Source: Myxococcota bacterium | GTDB lineage: Bacteria > Myxococcota_A > UBA796 > UBA9615 > JAKLKC01 | Direction of reading: 5' to 3' | NCBI GenBank assembly: GCA_023150875.1 | Contig: JAKLKC010000002.1 | Span: 178,737-242,736, forward strand | DNA length: 64,000 nt | In this document: positions 58,399-64,000 of the stretch, piece after piece | Layout of the letters: each line of letters starts with the position of its first letter | Position numbering within the stretch: the stretch's first letter is position 1 | Made by a program: the position numbers and the translations under genes | Notes under the pieces: generated by a model | The model's database searches: none | What the model saw: the letters and a program-made list of their open reading frames with translations, nothing else | Told to the model about the DNA's origin: nothing

Positions 58399-61300
58399 AT
58401 GCCGTTGCCGCGCCCGAGGCCGTTTCCCCGAGCGACCGTCCCCCTCTCCCTGTCCCTGCTGCTGGCCCTGGCCGCCGCCTCCGGGTGCGGCACCGCCGGC
58501 TCCCAGGAGACCCCCGCCGCCGAGTCGACGCCGCTCCGCTTCGACGTCCGGACCTTCGACCCCCTGGCGGCCCCCTTCGACCCAGAGCCCGACCTGACCG
58601 CCCGCCTGCCGGAGTCGGGGCGGGCCTATGCCGTCCTCCAGTTCGGCGGCCCGGTCCGGACGGAGTGGAAGCGCCACATCTCGACCCTCGGGGTGCGCTT
58701 CCACGGGTACGTCCCCGATCGCGCCTTCGTGGTCGGCCTCGACGCCGGCCGCCTGGACGAGCTCCGGGCCCTCCCCTACGTGCGGTGGATCGGCCCCTAC
58801 CACCCCGCGTACAAGCTCGGCACCAGCCTCGGGACCGTCCCCCTCCACCCCGAGGTCGCCCACGGGGATCCCCGCCACGTGCTGGACATCGACCTCTTCC
58901 TGGGCGAGGACGCCCGGGGCACCGCCGACGTCATCGAGTCCATCGGCGCCGAGGTCGGCTTCGTCGTCGAGAACGCCTTCCAGGCCCGGATCCGGGTGAA
59001 GGCGACGCTGGAGCAGGCCCGGGAGATCGCCTCCCTGGAGGCGGTCCGCTACGTCGAGGAGCGCTCCGGGATCGTGATGCGGAACGACACCGTCGCTACC
59101 GCCGTCCAGTCCGACACCACCACCGACAGCCCGGTGTGGGACGCGGGGATCCACGGCGAGGGCCAGGTGGTGGGGGTGATCGACGGCGCCGTCGACGTGG
59201 ACCACTGCTTCTTCGACGACACCGAGGCCGTCGGGCCCACCCACCGCAAGGTCGTCGGCTGGTATCCCGATGCCGCTCCCGGGGCGTACACCGACTCCCA
59301 CGGGAGCCACGTCGCCGGCACCATCGCCGGCGAGGACCTCACGGGGGTGAGCGACAGCCACAACGGCGTGGCGTGGGCCGCCAAGCTCTCCGTCGGCGAC
59401 GTCGACGACATCGCGGGGTGGAACAACACCCCCTCCACCCTCTTCGAGTACCTGGAGGCGGCGTGGCTCGACGGAGCCCGCGTCCACACCAACTCCTGGG
59501 GCGAGGACTACCGCACCGACTACACCACCTTCGCCCGGGAGGCGGACCTCTACACCTGGACCTACGAGGACGCCATGGTGGCGTTCGCGGTGTCCAACAC
59601 CAGCCGCCTCTACACCCCCGAGAACGGCCGGAACGTGCTGGCCGTCGGCGCCACCCAGGCCGCGCCCAGCACCGACACCCACTACTCCGGAGGCACCGGG
59701 CCCACCGTCGACGGCCGCCGCAAGCCCGAGGTCTACGCCCCGGGCAACCAGACCACCTCGACCAACGACGACACCACCTGCGGCACGACCAACATGGGGG
59801 GCACCTCCATGGCCGCCCCCGCCGTCGCGGGTGCCGCGGCCCTGGTGCGGCAGTACTTCGCCGAGGGCTGGTACCCCCAGGGCTCCCCCGACCCCGCCCG
59901 GGCCTTCGAGCCGTCGGGGGCGCTGCTGCGGGGTGCCATGGCCCACTCCGGCCGGAACATGACCGGCGTGTCGGGCTACCCCAGCGACAAGGAGGGGTGG
60001 GGGAAGATCGTCATCGACGACGTCCTGCACTTCCCCGGCGACGCGCGCCGCCTCTGGGTCCGGGACGTCCGCCACGCCGCGGGGCTGGAGACGGGCGAGG
60101 TCGCCGAGTATTCCGTCGAGGTGCTCTCCGGCGGCCAGCCCCTGCGGGTCTCGCTGGTCTGGACCGACGCGTACGGCACCCCGGGCGCCAACCCCGCCCT
60201 GGTGGACGACCTGGACCTGGAGGTGGTCGCCCCCGAGGGGACCTACAAGGGCAACGTGATCGATGCCGCCAGCGGCGAGTCCACCCTCGGCGGCAGCGCC
60301 GACGGCGTCAACAACATGGAGCACGTGATCGTCGATCCCCCGACCGCCGGCACCTACACCATCCGGGTGCGGGGCACCGACGTCCCCGAGGGGCCCCAGG
60401 GATATGCCGTCATCGTGACCGGCGACGTGCCCGAGGACGGCGGCGAAGGCGGAGGCGACGAGGACCTCGACGCCGACGGCTTCACCCCCGCCGACGGCGA
60501 CTGCGACGACGGGAACGCCGCCGTGTTCCCCGGCGCCACCGAGGTCTGCAACGCCACCGACGACGACTGCGACGGCTCCGTGGACGAGGGGCTCCCGGCG
60601 GAGACCTTCTTCCTGGACCTCGACGGTGACGGGTTCGGCGACCCCCTCGCCCCCCTGGACTCCTGCGACGGCGCCCCCGCGGGATACGTCGCGGACTCCA
60701 CCGACTGCGACGACGCCGCGTCCACGATCAACCCCGGCGCGGTGGAGGTCTGCGGCGACGGCGTGGACCAGGACTGCGACGGCGCCGCCGACGAGGGCTG
60801 TCCCGCGGAGGCCTGCTCCGTCGCGCCCGTGTCCCCCGTGGACGGCGGAAACCTCAGCTCCGGCCGGGTCCGCTTCACCGGGGACTGCGTCGCCTACGTC
60901 CTCCAGGCGAGCACCGACGCCTCCTTCCCCGACTGGGCGACCCACTGGTACGGCCCCATCGCCGAGGCCGCCGACACCCAGACCTACACGGTCTCCAGCT
61001 CCCTGTGGAACACCGACGGCCGGTACTTCACGGACGGCGGCTACTGGCGCCTGGTGGGGGTCGCGGCGGACGGGACCACCACCGAGTCCGAGGTCCGCTC
61101 CTTCTACACCACCAAGACGCCCCTCGCCGACCTCGTCCCCAACGCCACCTGCTCCGCCTCCATCGTCGGCCCCCCCAACGGCAGCGTCTTCACCAACAGC
61201 CCGACCTGGCGCTGGAGTGGCAATTGCGCCGCCTACCGCCTGGAGGTGAGCGCCGACTCCGCCTTCCCCGCGGGGTCCACCTGGTACTACGGCCGCACCG

Positions 61301-61443
61301 CGGCGGCGAGCTACCGCTTCCCGAATACGACCTGGAACTCCATGAAGCCGGGGTTCGTGGGGGGTGGCTACTGGCGGGTCGTCGGCGGCGCCCTCGACGG
61401 GGCCCACCCGTCGACGACCTACTCCTTCTCCACCACTCCCTAG
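58399..61443 (+). CDS. Secreted subtilisin-family (S8) serine protease with MopE-type DCDD motifs and two C-terminal tandem repeats
   Basis: VVGVIDGAVD (Asp), DSHGSHVAGTIAGED (His), GGTSMAAPAVAGAAALV (Ser); DGDCDDGNAAVFPGATEVCNATDDDCDGSVDEG and TDCDDAASTINPGAVEVCGDGVDQDCDGAADEG. Confidence 0.93.
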   Translation: MPLPRPRPFPRATVPLSLSLLLALAAASGCGTAGSQETPAAESTPLRFDVRTFDPLAAPFDPEPDLTARLPESGRAYAVLQFGGPVRTEWKRHISTLGVRFHGYVPDRAFVVGLDAGRLDELRALPYVRWIGPYHPAYKLGTSLGTVPLHPEVAHGDPRHVLDIDLFLGEDARGTADVIESIGAEVGFVVENAFQARIRVKATLEQAREIASLEAVRYVEERSGIVMRNDTVATAVQSDTTTDSPVWDAGIHGEGQVVGVIDGAVDVDHCFFDDTEAVGPTHRKVVGWYPDAAPGAYTDSHGSHVAGTIAGEDLTGVSDSHNGVAWAAKLSVGDVDDIAGWNNTPSTLFEYLEAAWLDGARVHTNSWGEDYRTDYTTFAREADLYTWTYEDAMVAFAVSNTSRLYTPENGRNVLAVGATQAAPSTDTHYSGGTGPTVDGRRKPEVYAPGNQTTSTNDDTTCGTTNMGGTSMAAPAVAGAAALVRQYFAEGWYPQGSPDPARAFEPSGALLRGAMAHSGRNMTGVSGYPSDKEGWGKIVIDDVLHFPGDARRLWVRDVRHAAGLETGEVAEYSVEVLSGGQPLRVSLVWTDAYGTPGANPALVDDLDLEVVAPEGTYKGNVIDAASGESTLGGSADGVNNMEHVIVDPPTAGTYTIRVRGTDVPEGPQGYAVIVTGDVPEDGGEGGGDEDLDADGFTPADGDCDDGNAAVFPGATEVCNATDDDCDGSVDEGLPAETFFLDLDGDGFGDPLAPLDSCDGAPAGYVADSTDCDDAASTINPGAVEVCGDGVDQDCDGAADEGCPAEACSVAPVSPVDGGNLSSGRVRFTGDCVAYVLQASTDASFPDWATHWYGPIAEAADTQTYTVSSSLWNTDGRYFTDGGYWRLVGVAADGTTTESEVRSFYTTKTPLADLVPNATCSASIVGPPNGSVFTNSPTWRWSGNCAAYRLEVSADSAFPAGSTWYYGRTAAASYRFPNTTWNSMKPGFVGGGYWRVVGGALDGAHPSTTYSFSTTP

Positions 61444-61463
61444 ATCCCGCGCCCGTCCCCCCC

Positions 61464-63335
61464 CTAGATCGTCAGGACGATCCCCCCGCACCCCAGGAAC
61501 ACCGGCCGGCCGTCCACGACTCCCGCGATCCCCCCGATCTCCACCCCGGGGGCCCGCTCCTTGCCGGGCCGGACGATCAGCAGCAGCTCCGCGCCCCCGC
61601 CGACCCCCGGCACGTCCGACGTGGGGTTCCACGCCCCCATCAGGAACACCCCCCGCACCACCGGGGCCACCACCCCGCGGAGCCCCACCCCGATCCGCCC
61701 CAGGGGGATCCAGCGCGCCGCGTCCTCGCTGTCCCGCCGCCACGCCGCCAGGAAGCCGCCCCCGACGTGGAGCGGCGTGCGCGCCACGTGCCCCCACACT
61801 CCGACGTCTGCGGTCCCGAACCCGGCCAGGCCGAACCGCAAGTACCCGCCTCGCAACGAGATCCACAGTCGATCCGCCCGCGGGACCGGGGCGTCGGACG
61901 GGGCCTCCCGCCCGGGGGCCCCGGGGGCGCCGCCCCGTGCCTCGGCCGCCCGGGCCGACCCCGGCAGGGCCAGGAGGAGCAGCGCCACCACCCACGGGGC
62001 CCCCCGCGCCGCCCACCCGCCGCGGCCCGGGCGCCGCCTCCAGCTCCGGGCCCAGAGGCAGGCGACCCCGAGCGGCAGGGCCAGCCCGCCCGGGCCTCCC
62101 GCGCCCCCCGACGCGCAGTACAGGCCCTCCAGGTCCGGGTAGGGGCACTCGTCCTCGGGGTCGTCCACCCACCCGTCGCAGTCGTTGTCCCGGGAGTCGT
62201 CGCAGACCTCGGTCAGGCCGTGGGCGGCCAGGGCGTCCCGGTCGTCGCAGTCCTCGCCGAAGGGGTCGCCGTCCCCGTCCAGGTCCCAGTAGACGGACTC
62301 CGGCCCCCCGAACGGCCCGATGTCCGCCCGGGTGCCGTCGGGATCCCCCTCGTTGGGGTCCCCGGTGTTGGCCAGCCCCGAGCGGCCCTTCAGCCGCATG
62401 TCCAGGCCGTCGCAAGACCGCTCCAGGAAGTGCACCTCGACGAAGTCGGGAGCGACGTCCAGGTCGCTGCCGTTGGGGTCGCAGGTGGACAGGCCGCCGA
62501 TCTCGTACCAGTCGTTCCACCCCGAACCGCCGGGTGGCAATGCGCACGACAGGCCCGCCTCGGACCACCCCACCGCGTTCATCGCCACCCGCGCCGTGGC
62601 CGATCCCTCCTGGAGCTCCACCCCCGCCACCCCCGCGAAGACCACGCCGTTGTGGGCGATCTCCCCCGCGAAGCCCTCCCCGGCCCGCACGCCGATGCGG
62701 CAGTCGCAGACCTGGTTGTTCCAGGCCCCCGCGCCGCCGTCCTCCAGGAGGATCCCGGCGCCGTCCACCCCGGTGACGAGGTTGGCGACCACCCGGGCCT
62801 CCCCGGCGACGGCGATCCCCGCCTTCGCCGCCCCGGAGACCGCGTTGGCGACCACGTGAGAGGCGCCGCCGAAGACCCGGATCCCGTGGTCGCCGGTGGT
62901 CCGCACGTCGTTGTGGCGGATGTCGAAGACGTGCTCCGGCCCCGTGCCGCCGATGGCCCGCACCCCGTCCCCCGAGCCCCGCAGGGTGAAGCCCGAGACG
63001 GTGCCCCCGGGCTGGATCCGCACCGCGAAGTCCGCCCCCCCGGACTCGATGGTCGTCACCGACGCCCCGTCCCGGGACCGGAGGACCACCGGGGGAAGGG
63101 GGAACCCTCCGTCGGACTCGGGGAGCGTGGGATCGCCGTAGGCGAGGTCCACCGCCCCCTGGTACGTCCCCGGGGCGACCACCACCTCGTCCCCGGGCGC
63201 CGCCGCGGCGACCGCCGAGGCGATGTCGAGGTAGGGGCCCTGCTCGGGATCCACGGTCAGCGTCGCCGCCCGGGCGGGGCCGCCCGCGGCCAGCATGGTC
63301 AGGACGACGAGAACCGACGACCGGCCTTGGGCCAT
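61464..63335 (-). CDS. Secreted parallel beta-helix protein with MopE-type motif and MYXO-CTERM-like segment, continuing in-frame into a second secreted/outer-membrane-like protein
   Basis: Right-handed beta-helix repeats (GVRAIGGTGPEHVFDIRHNDVRTTGDHGIRVFGGASHVVANAV...); EDCDDRDALAAHGLTEVCDDSRDNDCDGWVDDPEDEC; no stop after the LYCASGG...LWARSWRRR tail. Confidence 0.78.
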   Translation of the reverse strand: MAQGRSSVLVVLTMLAAGGPARAATLTVDPEQGPYLDIASAVAAAAPGDEVVVAPGTYQGAVDLAYGDPTLPESDGGFPLPPVVLRSRDGASVTTIESGGADFAVRIQPGGTVSGFTLRGSGDGVRAIGGTGPEHVFDIRHNDVRTTGDHGIRVFGGASHVVANAVSGAAKAGIAVAGEARVVANLVTGVDGAGILLEDGGAGAWNNQVCDCRIGVRAGEGFAGEIAHNGVVFAGVAGVELQEGSATARVAMNAVGWSEAGLSCALPPGGSGWNDWYEIGGLSTCDPNGSDLDVAPDFVEVHFLERSCDGLDMRLKGRSGLANTGDPNEGDPDGTRADIGPFGGPESVYWDLDGDGDPFGEDCDDRDALAAHGLTEVCDDSRDNDCDGWVDDPEDECPYPDLEGLYCASGGAGGPGGLALPLGVACLWARSWRRRPGRGGWAARGAPWVVALLLLALPGSARAAEARGGAPGAPGREAPSDAPVPRADRLWISLRGGYLRFGLAGFGTADVGVWGHVARTPLHVGGGFLAAWRRDSEDAARWIPLGRIGVGLRGVVAPVVRGVFLMGAWNPTSDVPGVGGGAELLLIVRPGKERAPGVEIGGIAGVVDGRPVFLGCGGIVLTI

Positions 63336-63399
63336 GCTCCGCGCTCCACACTTCCCCTCGGCCCATGCTAGCCCAAGTGGGGGCGGAGGGCGCGGATGC

Positions 63400-63951
63400 T
63401 CAGCGGCGACGCTCCAGCGCGGAGGCCAGGAAGTCCCTGCGGACCTCGGGATCGTCGCGGAAGACCCCGGTGAAGCTGGTGCTCACGATCTCGCAGGGGC
63501 GTTTGACGCCCCGGGCGATCACGCACATCGGCGCCGCTTGCACGACGCAGGCCGCGCCCCGGGGGGCCAGCACCCGGTCCAGGACGGCGGTGACGTCCCG
63601 GGTCAGCCACTCCTGGAGGGTCAGGCGATGGGCCAGGGCGTCCAGCAGCCGCACCACCCCCGAGAAGCCCACGGCGAGTCGGCCCGGGACGTACCCGATG
63701 TGGGCGGTGCCCCGGTAGGGCATGAGGTGGTGGGGGCAGGACGAGAAGAACTCGATGTCCGAGACCACCACCATCTGTCCCCCCTCGTCGGGGAAGGGCT
63801 CCCCGAGGGCCGCCTCGGGGTCCAGGCGGTATCCCCCCAGCAGGTCCCGGCTCCACGCCTCGGCGACCCTCCGGGCGGTCTCCCTCAGGTGGGGCTCCGC
63901 GTCCACGGGGAAGCCCGCCCCCCGGAGCAGGGCCTCCACCCCCAGGCGCAT
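63400..63951 (-). CDS. GTP cyclohydrolase I (FolE)-like protein
   Basis: FFSSCPHHLMPYRGTAHIGYVPGRLAVGFSGVVRLLDALAHRLTLQEWLTRDVTAVL...AAPMCVIARGVKRP...STSFTGVFRDDPEVRRDFLAS. Confidence 0.85.
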   Translation of the reverse strand: MRLGVEALLRGAGFPVDAEPHLRETARRVAEAWSRDLLGGYRLDPEAALGEPFPDEGGQMVVVSDIEFFSSCPHHLMPYRGTAHIGYVPGRLAVGFSGVVRLLDALAHRLTLQEWLTRDVTAVLDRVLAPRGAACVVQAAPMCVIARGVKRPCEIVSTSFTGVFRDDPEVRRDFLASALERRR

Positions 63952-64000
63952 CGCCGCCTCGTCCGGGGGCGCGTCGGGCCGGATCCTGCCCTCGATGGGC

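Noticed and set aside
58147-63366. 1739-aa ORF on the minus strand
   Set aside because: Antisense to the well-supported S8 protease and out of frame with the beta-helix gene; Gly/Arg/Val/His-rich composition typical of high-GC shadow frames

Overview
This is a very GC-rich window (about 72-75% by eye) from a Myxococcota/deltaproteobacteria-like chromosome. That assignment rests on MYXO-CTERM-like C-termini, MopE-type Cys/Asp motifs and TPR-rich lipoproteins. I saw no rRNA, tRNA, CRISPR array, transposase or prophage genes. Recognisable housekeeping genes: tatD, tcdA, an OmpR-type two-component pair, lysC, pssA, groESL, moaD/moaE, trmB, a CinA/MoCF protein, a gamma-carbonic anhydrase, an ABC-F ATPase, miaB, fabD and a folE-like gene. 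The most notable accessory locus is about 2.08-9.24 kb: unknown protein / MoxR AAA+ / helical-repeat protein / large unknown protein / WD40 beta-propeller with a degenerate vWA-like C-terminus. This gene set resembles the MoxR-vWA-beta-propeller ternary conflict systems. It is followed by a convergent tandem duplication of a lipoprotein gene together with its promoter. A second strong lead is a TPR protein ending in two consecutive ClpX-type zinc-binding domains with no AAA+ module (27.5-29.6 kb). Other leads: several secreted proteins with MYXO-CTERM-like tails, two of which have no immediate stop codon; a CACAGAG-type intergenic repeat around a lipoprotein gene; a FolE-like protein with substituted active-site residues; and a metallophosphatase-like/tetraheme cytochrome fusion. 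Because of the GC content, many long ORFs in the supplied track are spurious antisense or shadow ORFs. All homology calls are from motif recognition, with no database search.
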